Assembly: GCF_023243115.1 (NCBI RefSeq)
Contig: NZ_CP085081.1
Span: 1,674,001-1,738,000, forward strand
Source: Sediminicoccus sp. KRV36
GTDB taxonomy: Bacteria > Pseudomonadota > Alphaproteobacteria > Acetobacterales > Acetobacteraceae
Direction: 5' to 3'
DNA length: 64,000 bases
Within the stretch, counting starts at the first letter, position 1. The number at the start of each line of letters is the position of its first letter. Positions 48,704 through 57,198 of this stretch are shown piece by piece. The notes under the pieces were generated by a model. That model worked only from the letters and a program-made list of their open reading frames with translations. It did no database searches and had not been told where the DNA came from. A program made the position numbers and the translations under genes.

Positions 48704-49350
48704 TGATCCGCCCGCTTCTGCTGCTGGCCGCGCTGATCCTGCCGCTCTCCGCCATGGCCCAGTCGGAGACGCGGCTGCGCGTTTCGGAGACCGGCAGCGT
48801 CGCGGTGCCGCCCGATGAGCTGATCGCCTCGCTGCGGATCGAGGCGCGCGCCGATACCGCGGCCGAGGCACAGGAACAGGTGAACCGCGCCATGGCCGCA
48901 GCCCTCACCGCCGCGCGGGCCGTGCCAGGTGCTCGCGTCACCAACGGCCAATACGCAGCCCGCACCGATCGCGACAAGCAGGAGGTCATCGCGCAGCAAT
49001 CCCTGAACCTGCGCGGGCCGGAGGCGCTGGTGGCACTGGTCGGGCGGTTGCAGGCCGATGGACTGCTGCTGGACCAGATCAGCTGGCAACTCAGCCCCGC
49101 CGCCGCGCGCCAGGGCCGCGATGACGCGACCCGCGCGGCCATTCGCTCCGTGCAGGAGCGTGGGGCCGCCATCGCGCGGGACCTTGGCCTGCGCGTTTCC
49201 GCCATGCGGGACCTTTACGTGGAGGCAGCACCCGAGGGCCAGCCGATGATGATGTCGGCCCGGGCCGCGAGTGCGACCGCACCCAGCGTCACCGCCGAGG
49301 ACATCACCGTCACCGCCCGTGTCACCGCGGATCTGCTGCTCCGCCGCTAG
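48703..49350 (+). CDS. Secreted SIMPL-domain (DUF541) protein
   Basis: 215 residues. Signal peptide MIRPLLLLAALILPLSAMAQ. SIMPL pattern: RVSETGSVAVPPDELIASLRIEARADTAAEAQEQVNRAMAAAL, then a hydrophobic-polar middle and the C-terminal TAEDITVTARVTADLLL. Periplasmic or outer-membrane SIMPL proteins form oligomeric shells (BP26/YggE type), sometimes tied to oxidative stress; function here unknown. Its insertion between hom and glpX with a 1-bp overlap is unusual for a housekeeping operon. Confidence 0.82.
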   Translation: MIRPLLLLAALILPLSAMAQSETRLRVSETGSVAVPPDELIASLRIEARADTAAEAQEQVNRAMAAALTAARAVPGARVTNGQYAARTDRDKQEVIAQQSLNLRGPEALVALVGRLQADGLLLDQISWQLSPAAARQGRDDATRAAIRSVQERGAAIARDLGLRVSAMRDLYVEAAPEGQPMMMSARAASATAPSVTAEDITVTARVTADLLLRR

Positions 49351-49429
49351 ACTTGCCTGCGGGGCTGCTTCACGTCCCGACATGAAGTATGCCGGGACGA
49401 TCAGCCCCGGCGAGAAAAAGGGAAACACC

Positions 49430-50422
49430 ATGTCCGACACCAAGCCCGGCTCCGTCGCCGATCGCAATCTGGCCCTGGAACTGGTCCGCGTGACCGAGGC
49501 TGCGGCCCTGGCCGCCAGCTTCTGGGTCGGCAAGGGGGACAAGAACTCGGCCGATGGCGCCGCGGTGGAGGCCATGCGCCGCGCCTTTGACAGCGTCGCC
49601 ATCCAGGGCACCGTGGTCATCGGCGAGGGCGAGATGGATGAGGCGCCCATGCTCTTCATCGGCGAGAAGGTTGGCCTCTACGCCAAGACCGGCGGCGGCG
49701 TGCTGGCCGATATCGCGGTGGACCCGCTGGAGGGCACGACGCTGACCGCCAAGGGCGGGCCGAACGCCATGGCGGTGGTTGCACTCGCCAATCGCGGCGG
49801 CTTCCTGCACGCGCCCGATTGCTACATGGACAAGATCGCGATCGGCCCGGGCTATCCCGATGGCATCGTGGATCTGGACCGCACGCCGGCGGAAAACCTG
49901 GAGGCGCTGGCCAAGGCCAAGGGCGTGCCCATCGGTGAACTCACCGTCTGCACGCTGGACCGGGACCGCCACAAGGACATCATCAAGGCATGCCGCGCCG
50001 CCGGTGCGCGCCTGATGCTGATCCCGGATGGCGATGTCTTCGGCGTCGTCGCCTGCGCGCAGCCCGAAACGGGCGTGGACATGTATCTGGGCTGGGGGGG
50101 CGCGCCCGAGGGCGTGCTGGCGGCGGCGGCGCTGCGCTGCATCGGCGGCCAGATGCAGGGCCGGCTGATCTTCGAGGATGAGGGCCAGGTGATCCGCGCC
50201 AAGGAAATGGGCATCGCCGATCCCAACCGCAAATACTCCCTGACCGACATGGCGAATGGCGAGGTGATGTTCGCGGCCACCGGCGTCACCAGCGGGCCGA
50301 TGCTGCGCGGCGTGCGGCTGTTTCCTGGCGGCGCCGTCACGCATTCCATCGTGATGCGCAGCAAGTCGGGCACGGTGCGCTACGTCGAAGGGCGCCATAA
50401 CTTCAAGTTGAAGCCGGTCTGA
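49430..50422 (+). CDS. glpX: Class II fructose-1,6-bisphosphatase (GlpX type)
   Basis: 330 residues. Motifs FWVGKGDKNSADGAAVEAMR, IGEGEMDEAPMLFIGE (metal ligands), AVDPLEGTTLTAKGGPNAMAV, TLDRDRHKDII and the C-terminal ATGVTSGPMLRGVRL. It dephosphorylates fructose-1,6-bisphosphate in gluconeogenesis and may act on sedoheptulose bisphosphate. Start 49430 with an AGGGA site about 8 nt upstream. The hom-glpX-recJ neighbourhood is conserved in alphaproteobacteria. Confidence 0.96.
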   Translation: MSDTKPGSVADRNLALELVRVTEAAALAASFWVGKGDKNSADGAAVEAMRRAFDSVAIQGTVVIGEGEMDEAPMLFIGEKVGLYAKTGGGVLADIAVDPLEGTTLTAKGGPNAMAVVALANRGGFLHAPDCYMDKIAIGPGYPDGIVDLDRTPAENLEALAKAKGVPIGELTVCTLDRDRHKDIIKACRAAGARLMLIPDGDVFGVVACAQPETGVDMYLGWGGAPEGVLAAAALRCIGGQMQGRLIFEDEGQVIRAKEMGIADPNRKYSLTDMANGEVMFAATGVTSGPMLRGVRLFPGGAVTHSIVMRSKSGTVRYVEGRHNFKLKPV

Positions 50423-50436
50423 TGGACGCCCTCTGA

Positions 50437-52194
50437 ATGGAGACGGCGCTCGGCGTCGAGCGCAGCCTCACCGGGCGCCGCTGGATCTGGCGGCACAGCG
50501 AGCCCCGGATGGCGGCCGCCCTGTCGCAGCAGCTGGACCTGCCCGAGATTGTCGGCCGGCTGCTGGCCGCGCGCGGGCTCGATCCCGATTCCGCCGGCCT
50601 CTTTCTGGAGCCGACGCTCCGCGCCCTGCTGCCCGACCCCTCGGTGCTGCTGGAAATGGACCTGGCCGCCGCGCGCCTGGCCGATGCCGTGCAGCGGGCC
50701 GAGACCGTCGCCGTCTTCGCTGACTATGATGTGGATGGCGCCTGCTCGGGTGCCGTGATGGTGCAGGCGCTGCGGCATCTGGGCTGCACCGTCATCCCCT
50801 ATGTGCCGGACCGCCTGGCCGAGGGCTATGGCCCCAATGGCCCGGCCATCGCGGGGCTGGTGGCGCGCGGCGCCACCCTCATCATCTGCGTGGATTGCGG
50901 CATCGCGGCGCATGAGGCGCTGGCCGGGGCCGGCGCCGAGATCGTCGTGCTGGACCATCACAAGGCGGATGGCCCGCCGCCGCGCGTGGTGGCGGCGGTG
51001 AACCCGAACCGGCTGGATTGCCCCTCGGGCCTGCGGCAGCTTTGCGCGGCGGGTGTGGCCTTCCTGGCCGCCATCGCCCTGCAGCGCGAATTGCGCCGGC
51101 GCGGCTTCTTCGCGACACGGCCCGAGCCTGACCTGCGCGAGATGCTCGACATGGTGGCGCTGGCCACGGTGTGTGACGTGGTGCCGCTGATCGGCGTCAA
51201 CCGCGCCTTCGTGCAGCATGGCCTGCGCATTCTGGCGCGGCGGGAGCGTGCTGGCCTCGCGGCATTGATGGAGCTGAACGCGGTGCGCGATGCGCCCTCG
51301 GCCCATACGCTGGGCTTTGTGCTGGGGCCGCGCATCAATGCGGGGGGGCGGATTTCCATCCCCGATCTCGGCCTGCGGCTTTTGCTGGAAACGGACCCGA
51401 TCGAGGCGCGCGGCATGGCCGAGCGGCTGGATGCGGTCAATCGCAAGCGCCAGGAGGTCGAGGCCGGGGTGCTGCATGCCGCCATGCTCCAGGCCGAGGC
51501 GCAGCAGGCCGCCGGGCATGCGGTATTCCTGTTGCAGGATGAGGGCTGGCACCCCGGCGTGGTCGGCATCGTCGCGGGGCGCGTGCGGGAGCGGTTCAAC
51601 CGGCCCGCCTGCGTCGCGGGGTTCGAGAATGGCAAGGGCAAGGGCTCGGGACGCTCGGTCCCGGGGCTGGATCTGGGGGCGGCCATCATCGCGGCGCGGC
51701 AATCGGGCATGCTGATCGCCGGCGGCGGGCATGCCATGGCCGCGGGCTTCACCATCGAGGCGAGCCGCCTGCCGGAATTGCACGCGCATCTGAATGAACG
51801 CTTGGCTGCGGCCAGGGATTTGCCCGGCGCGGCCGACCAGGTGCTGGAAGGTGCGCTCACCGTGCGCGGCGCCACGGCGGAACTGGCGCAGGGCATCGGC
51901 CGCCTCGCCCCGTTTGGCGCCGGCAATGATGAGCCGGCCTTCGGCCTGACCCGCGCCCGCGTCGTGAAATCAAGCCGCGTCGGCAAGGAGGGGGCCACCA
52001 TCCGCGCCTTCCTGGAGGGCGAGGATGGCGGGCGGCTCAAGGCCATCTGCTTCCGCGCCAAGGAAGGCCCGCTGGCCGAGGCCCTGCTGGCCCAGGGTGG
52101 CGCGCCGCTGATGCTGGCCGGGCATTTGCGGGCGGAAGTCTGGAATGAGCAGACCAGCGCCAGCTTCTTCGTGACGGATGCGGCGCGGCTCTGA
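50437..52194 (+). CDS. recJ: Single-stranded-DNA-specific exonuclease RecJ
   Basis: 585 residues, normal for RecJ. The DHH-family metal motifs are present: DYDVDG (96-101), CVDCG and LDHHKAD (DHH at 173-175), then the DHHA1 motif GGGHAMAAGFTIE. The C-terminal OB-like domain begins LTRARVVKSSRVGKEGATIRAFLEG. It degrades 5' ends of single strands in recombination and mismatch repair. Fifteen bases after glpX, probably co-transcribed. No clear Shine-Dalgarno sequence precedes its ATG. Confidence 0.96.
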   Translation: METALGVERSLTGRRWIWRHSEPRMAAALSQQLDLPEIVGRLLAARGLDPDSAGLFLEPTLRALLPDPSVLLEMDLAAARLADAVQRAETVAVFADYDVDGACSGAVMVQALRHLGCTVIPYVPDRLAEGYGPNGPAIAGLVARGATLIICVDCGIAAHEALAGAGAEIVVLDHHKADGPPPRVVAAVNPNRLDCPSGLRQLCAAGVAFLAAIALQRELRRRGFFATRPEPDLREMLDMVALATVCDVVPLIGVNRAFVQHGLRILARRERAGLAALMELNAVRDAPSAHTLGFVLGPRINAGGRISIPDLGLRLLLETDPIEARGMAERLDAVNRKRQEVEAGVLHAAMLQAEAQQAAGHAVFLLQDEGWHPGVVGIVAGRVRERFNRPACVAGFENGKGKGSGRSVPGLDLGAAIIAARQSGMLIAGGGHAMAAGFTIEASRLPELHAHLNERLAAARDLPGAADQVLEGALTVRGATAELAQGIGRLAPFGAGNDEPAFGLTRARVVKSSRVGKEGATIRAFLEGEDGGRLKAICFRAKEGPLAEALLAQGGAPLMLAGHLRAEVWNEQTSASFFVTDAARL

Positions 52195-52340
52195 GCCATG
52201 CGGCGGCGTTTTGCCTGCGGAGTGGTCACACGGCGGATGAAGGGGCAGGGATTGGCGCCATAAATCCCGCCGTCACGGAAAGATCATCCGCTAGGCTCCG
52301 GAAGATGCGTACCAATCCGCGCATTCAAGGAGCCCCACCC

Positions 52341-53369
52341 ATGCATCGCCGTCTTCTCGCCACTGCCGCGGCCCTTGTGCTCGGCGCCATAGCCCTTCCG
52401 GCCGAAGCCCAGCAGCGCACGCGGCTGACGGTCTATACCGCGCTGGAGAACGAGCAGCTTGCCCCCTTCAAGACCGCCGCCGAGGCCGCGGTGCGCGATA
52501 TCGAGATCGCCTGGGTGCGGGACAGCACCGGCGTCATCACCGCCCGCCTGCTGGCCGAGCGCGCCAATCCCCGCGCCGATGTGGTCTGGGGCCTCTCCGC
52601 CTTCTCGCTGCTGCAGATGGAGGCGCTCGACATGCTGGAGCCCTATACGCCGCGTGGCGCCGAGGCGCTGCGCCCCGCGATGCGCAGCGACCGCAGCCCG
52701 ATGACCTGGACGGGCATGGATGCCTTCGTCTCCGCCATCTGCTTCAACACCGCCGTCGCGCGGCAGCGCAACCTCCCGCGCCCAGCCACATGGGCTGATC
52801 TGCTGAACCCCGCGCTGCGCGGCCAGGTGGTGATGCCCAACCCCGCATCCTCGGGCACGGGCTTCCTGACCATCGCCGGCTGGATCGGCGCGATGGGCGA
52901 GGACCGCGCCTGGCAATTCATGACCAGCCTGCATGAGAATGTGCAGGTCTACACGCATTCCGGCTCGGCCCCCTGCAACAACGCGGCGCGCGGCGAATAT
53001 GGCGCGGGGCTCTCCTTCGACATGCGCGCCGTGACCCTGCGCAACCAGGGCGCGCCGATTGACATCATCGTGCCGACGGATGGCGTGGGCTTTGACCTGG
53101 AGGCCACCGCCATCCTGCGCGGCACCCGCAACCTCGCGGCGGCGCAGCGCCTCGCGGATTTCGCGGTCAGCCGGCCGGCGATGGAAGTCTACGGCCGCTT
53201 CTACGCCCTGCTCGCGCTGCCTGGTGTCACGCCGAGCGTGCAGGGCTATCCGGCCGATTTCGAGCAGCGGCTGGTCAATGTGAATTTCCGCGAGATGGGC
53301 GCGCAGCGGGAGCGCATCCTGGCGGAATGGACCCGCCGCTTCGACAATAAATCCGCCCCGCGGAACTGA
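52341..53369 (+). CDS. phnS: ABC transporter substrate-binding protein, 2-aminoethylphosphonate (PhnS) type
   Basis: 342 residues. Signal peptide to AEAQ (about 24). LTVYTALENEQLAPFKTAAEAA, AWVRDSTGVITARLLAERANPRADVVWGLSAFSLL and MPNPASSGTGFLTIAGWI follow the pattern of PhnS receptors, which are close to ferric-iron FbpA receptors. The Tyr pair that binds iron in FbpA is not obvious, which favours phosphonate. Start 52341 has AAGGAG 9 nt upstream. A three-gene transporter unit follows in the same direction. No phosphonatase (phnWX) genes are in the window. Confidence 0.82.
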   Translation: MHRRLLATAAALVLGAIALPAEAQQRTRLTVYTALENEQLAPFKTAAEAAVRDIEIAWVRDSTGVITARLLAERANPRADVVWGLSAFSLLQMEALDMLEPYTPRGAEALRPAMRSDRSPMTWTGMDAFVSAICFNTAVARQRNLPRPATWADLLNPALRGQVVMPNPASSGTGFLTIAGWIGAMGEDRAWQFMTSLHENVQVYTHSGSAPCNNAARGEYGAGLSFDMRAVTLRNQGAPIDIIVPTDGVGFDLEATAILRGTRNLAAAQRLADFAVSRPAMEVYGRFYALLALPGVTPSVQGYPADFEQRLVNVNFREMGAQRERILAEWTRRFDNKSAPRN

Positions 53370-53378
53370 GCCCGGGGG

Positions 53379-54437
53379 ATGTTGCAGCAGCGCGATGCCT
53401 TCCTGAAGGTGGTGGGGCTTGGCCGCGATTTCGGCCGCTTCACCGCCATGCAGGATATCGAGCTTGAGGTGGCGCAGGGCGAGTTCCTGTGCCTGCTGGG
53501 CCCTTCGGGCTGCGGCAAGACCACCTTGCTGCGCAGCATCGCGGGCCTCGACCAGCCCAGCCGTGGCCGGATTTTCCAGGCCGGCCAGGACATCACCCGG
53601 CTGCCGCCCGCGCAGCGCGATTTCGGGATCGTGTTCCAGTCCTATGCGCTGTTCCCCAACATGACGGTCGCGGCCAATATCGGCTACGGGCTGCGCGGCC
53701 CGGCCTGGCCGCGCGCGCGCGCGGCGGAGCGCGTGGCGGAGCTTCTGGCCATGGTCGGCCTGACGCCCCAGGCCGAGCGGTTTCCGGCGCAAATCTCGGG
53801 CGGGCAACAGCAGCGCGTGGCCCTCGCCCGCGCCCTGGCGAATGAGCCGGGGCTGCTGCTGCTGGATGAGCCGCTTTCGGCGCTGGATGCCATTGTGCGG
53901 CTGCACCTGCGGCAGGAATTGCGCTCGGTGCAGCGGCGCCTGGGCGTCACCACCGTCATGGTCACGCATGACCAGGAGGAGGCGCTGAGCCTCGCGGATC
54001 GCGTGGCCGTGATGGATCGCGGCCGCGTCATGCAGGTGGGCACCCCGCAGGAGGTTTACGCGACACCCGCCAATCCTTTCGTAGCGGGCTTCGTGGGGCG
54101 CAGCGCCAGCTTCGCGGCGGTGGCGGCACCGGGTGGCCTGCGCCTCGCGGCGGGCATGGTCCTGCCTGCCCACGCCGCGCATGGCCTGGCCGAGGGTGCG
54201 CCGCTGCGCGTCTTCATCCGCCCGGAGGATGTGTCCCTGGGTGGGGAGGGCGCGCTGATGGCGGAACTGCGCGCCATCGAATTCCTCGGCTCGGTTTGCC
54301 GCCTTGAATTGCACACAGCGGGGCTGGATCTCCAGGCGGAGATCGCCCCGCGGGACCTGCATGGCCTGGCTGTGGGGGACCAGCTGCCCGTCACGCTGCC
54401 CGCCGACAAGCTGATGGTCTTCGCCGAGGATGTCTGA
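53379..54437 (+). CDS. phnT: ABC transporter ATPase, PhnT type
   Basis: 352 residues. Walker A LGPSGCGKTT (40-49), Q-loop VFQSYALFPNMTV, signature ISGGQQQRVALARAL, Walker B LLLLDEPLSALD and H-loop MVTHDQEEAL are intact. A C-terminal TOBE-type regulatory domain (VFIRPEDVSLGGEGALMAELRAIEFLGSVCRLEL) is present, as in PhnT, PotA and FbpC. Nine bases after the receptor gene, and overlapping the permease start by 8 bp. Confidence 0.88.
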   Translation: MLQQRDAFLKVVGLGRDFGRFTAMQDIELEVAQGEFLCLLGPSGCGKTTLLRSIAGLDQPSRGRIFQAGQDITRLPPAQRDFGIVFQSYALFPNMTVAANIGYGLRGPAWPRARAAERVAELLAMVGLTPQAERFPAQISGGQQQRVALARALANEPGLLLLDEPLSALDAIVRLHLRQELRSVQRRLGVTTVMVTHDQEEALSLADRVAVMDRGRVMQVGTPQEVYATPANPFVAGFVGRSASFAAVAAPGGLRLAAGMVLPAHAAHGLAEGAPLRVFIRPEDVSLGGEGALMAELRAIEFLGSVCRLELHTAGLDLQAEIAPRDLHGLAVGDQLPVTLPADKLMVFAEDV

Positions 54438-56121
54438 CGCCCTGCGGGCCGGCGCGGCCCCCCGCGTGAGCGAGGCCGCGATCCTGCGCGCGGGCCTGTG
54501 GCTGGCGGCCGCGCTGCTGGCCATCGGCCTGGTTCTGCCGCTCGCCATGCTGCTGGCCCGCGCCTTCATGGGCACGCAGGATGAGTTTGTCGGCCTCGCG
54601 CATTTCATCGCCTATGTCAGGACGCCTTCGCTCTTCGTCTCCGCCTGGAACAGCGTCTGGACGGCGGCGCTGACCACGGTGATCGTGGTGCCGCTGGCCT
54701 TTTCCTTCGCCTATGGGCTGGCGCGGTCCTGCATGCCGGCGCGCGGGCTGTTTCGCGCGGTGATGCTGATCCCCATCCTCGCGCCCTCGCTGCTGCCCGC
54801 CTTGTCGCTGATCTACCTGTTCGGCAATCAGGGGCTGTTGCGCTTCCTGATGCCAGAGGGCTCCAGCATCTACGGCGCGCCCGGCATCGTCATGGCGCAG
54901 GTGATTTACACCTTCCCGCATGCGGCCATCATCCTTGCCGTGGCGCTTGGCATGGCGGATGCGCGGTTGTTCGAAGCGGCGCAGACGCTGAAGGCGGGCC
55001 ATGCGCGCATCTTCCGCGACGTGACGCTGCCGGCCGCGCGCTATGGCCTGGTCTCGGCGGCGGTCGTGGTCTTCACCCTGGTGATGACGGATTTCGGCAT
55101 CCCCAAGGTCATTGGCGGCCAATTCCCGGTGCTGGCAACCGATGTGTACAAGCAGGTGATCGGCCAGCAGAATTTCTCGATGGGGGCGGTGGTCGCCATC
55201 GTGCTGCTGCTGCCCGCGCTGTTTTCCTTCTTCGCCGAACGCTGGGCGCAGCGCATGCAATCGGGCGCGATTTCGGGGCGGGCGGTGCTGTACGTCGCGC
55301 GGCCGCGCCTCGCGCGCGATGGCCCGCTATTCGCGCTGTGCCTCGTGATTGCGGCGGTGCTGATCGGCATTGTCGCGATGGCCGTCTGGGGCTCGCTGAT
55401 CCGCTTCTGGCCCTACAACATGACGCTGACCTGGGCGAATTACGACTTCGCCCGGTTTGATTCGGAGGGCTGGGGGTCGCTCACCACCTCGCTCGCCATG
55501 GCGGGGCTGGCGGCGGTGTTCGGCACGCCGGTCGTCTTCATCACGGCCTATCTGCTGGAGCGTGGGGCGGCGGGTGGCGCGGTCTCGGGCTTTGTGCGCA
55601 TCGCCGCCATCGCGCCGCTGGCGGTGCCGGGGCTGGTACTCGGCCTCGCTTACATCCTGTTCTTCAACCACCCGGCCAATCCGCTGGGGTTTCTCTACGG
55701 CACGCTCGCCATCCTGGTGTTGAATTGCGTGGTGCATTTCTACACGGTCGCGCACCTCACGGCCGTCACCGCCATCCGGCAACTGGATCCGGAATTCGAG
55801 GCGGTGGGGGCCAGCTTGCGGGTGCCGCGCTGGATCACCTTCGGCCGTGTCGTGGTGCCGATCAGCCTGCCGGCCATCCTGGAGATCGGCGTCTATATCT
55901 TCGTGAACGCGATGACGACCGTCTCGGCCGTGGTGTTCCTCTATGGGCCGGGCAGCAAGCCCGCCTCGGTCGCGGTGGTGCAGATGGATGAGGCGGGGCA
56001 GGTGGCGGCGGCGGCGGCGATGGCCTGCGTGATCCTTGGCATCACAGCTTCGGTGAAGCTGGCGCAGATCGGGCTGGTGCGGGTGGTGAGCCGCAAGGTG
56101 GGCTGGCGGGCACGCGGGTAG
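54430..56121 (+). CDS. Two-domain ABC permease, 2-aminoethylphosphonate type
   Basis: 563 residues with about twelve helices. It is a fused permease with two binding-protein-dependent transport domains. EAA loops are FEAAQTLKAGHARIFRDVTLPAARYGL in the first half and FEAVGASLRVPRWITFGRVVVPISLPAILEIG in the second. Fused permeases of this kind occur in the putative aminoethylphosphonate and ferric-iron transporters. With phnS and phnT it forms a complete importer. Confidence 0.87.
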   Translation: MSDALRAGAAPRVSEAAILRAGLWLAAALLAIGLVLPLAMLLARAFMGTQDEFVGLAHFIAYVRTPSLFVSAWNSVWTAALTTVIVVPLAFSFAYGLARSCMPARGLFRAVMLIPILAPSLLPALSLIYLFGNQGLLRFLMPEGSSIYGAPGIVMAQVIYTFPHAAIILAVALGMADARLFEAAQTLKAGHARIFRDVTLPAARYGLVSAAVVVFTLVMTDFGIPKVIGGQFPVLATDVYKQVIGQQNFSMGAVVAIVLLLPALFSFFAERWAQRMQSGAISGRAVLYVARPRLARDGPLFALCLVIAAVLIGIVAMAVWGSLIRFWPYNMTLTWANYDFARFDSEGWGSLTTSLAMAGLAAVFGTPVVFITAYLLERGAAGGAVSGFVRIAAIAPLAVPGLVLGLAYILFFNHPANPLGFLYGTLAILVLNCVVHFYTVAHLTAVTAIRQLDPEFEAVGASLRVPRWITFGRVVVPISLPAILEIGVYIFVNAMTTVSAVVFLYGPGSKPASVAVVQMDEAGQVAAAAAMACVILGITASVKLAQIGLVRVVSRKVGWRARG

Positions 56122-56216
56122 GGCAGACGCCGCGCCTGAGATGCGCACGGCGCCAAGATTCTTCGTGCGGGGCTGGAGCGGGCCCTGATAACCTCCCCGA
56201 AACGGGAGATGAAACG

Positions 56217-57185
56217 ATGATCCAACGCCGCGCGCTCTTGGCCGCCCCCACGCTTTTGGCGGCACCCGCCATCGCCCAGCCCGCCTGGCCCAACCGGCCG
56301 GTGCGCGTCATCGTCGCCTTCCCGCCCGGCGGCTCGCTCGATGTGATGACGCGGCTGACCTGCGAGGTGATGACCCAGCGCCTGGGCCAGAGCTTCGTGG
56401 TGGAAACCCGCAGCGGCGCCTCGGGCAATATCGGCACCGAGGCGTTGGCGCGGGCCACGCCGGATGGCTACACCATCGGCACGGTCAGCATGCACAATGT
56501 CGTGATCAACCCGATGCTGTTCACGCGACTGCCCTTCGACCCCGAGCGTGATTTCCAATGGATCAGCGCCATGTGGGACCTGCCCAATGTGGCCGTGGTG
56601 CCGGCGCAATATGTGCCGGCGCGCAGCATCGCGGAGTTCCTGGCCTGGGCGCGGGAGCGCCCGCAGGGGATCAGCTATGGCTCCTCCGGCGTGGGGACGA
56701 CCATCCATCTCTCGGGCGCCTATCTGCTCAACCGGGGCGGCATCCAGGCGACGCATGTGGCCTTCCGGGGGGCGGCGCAGACCATTCCGGCCATGCTCTC
56801 CGGCGATATCCAGATCGCGGTGGACAACCTCGCGAGCTACGGGCCGGTGATCCAGGAGGGGCGCATCCGCGCCCTGGCCGTGACCATGCCGGAACGCTGG
56901 CCGACCCTGCCCGATGTACCGACCATGGCCGAGGCGGGGCTGGATAACTTCAACGTCAGCCCCTGGCATCTCTGGGCCGCGCCCATGGGCACGCCGCGTG
57001 CGGTGGTGGACAAGCTCAGCCAGGAAATCCGCACCGCCTTCGCGGACCCGGCCTTGCAGCAGCGGGCCATCGCCATCGGCACCCGGCTGACCGGCTCAAC
57101 CCCCGAGGCCGCGGCGGAGCGCTTGCAGCGGGAAAAGCCGCGCTGGGCCGAGATGGTGCGGATTTCGGGCGCGACACCGGAGTAG
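56217..57185 (+). CDS. Bug-family (TctC) periplasmic solute receptor
   Basis: 322 residues. Signal peptide MIQRRALLAAPTLLAAPAIAQ. WPNRPVRVIVAFPPGGSLDVMTRLTCEVMTQRLGQSFVVETRSGASGNIGTEALARATPDGY is the diagnostic N-terminal half. No membrane partners nearby. Preceded by a short gap after the phosphonate-type permease; probably an independent unit. Ligand unknown. Confidence 0.92.
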   Translation: MIQRRALLAAPTLLAAPAIAQPAWPNRPVRVIVAFPPGGSLDVMTRLTCEVMTQRLGQSFVVETRSGASGNIGTEALARATPDGYTIGTVSMHNVVINPMLFTRLPFDPERDFQWISAMWDLPNVAVVPAQYVPARSIAEFLAWARERPQGISYGSSGVGTTIHLSGAYLLNRGGIQATHVAFRGAAQTIPAMLSGDIQIAVDNLASYGPVIQEGRIRALAVTMPERWPTLPDVPTMAEAGLDNFNVSPWHLWAAPMGTPRAVVDKLSQEIRTAFADPALQQRAIAIGTRLTGSTPEAAAERLQREKPRWAEMVRISGATPE

Positions 57186-57198
57186 CGCGCCGCCCGGC

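Noticed and set aside
52284..54608. Long antisense frame across phnS and phnT
   Set aside because: No start signal, no family features, and the opposite strand codes for a well-conserved transporter.
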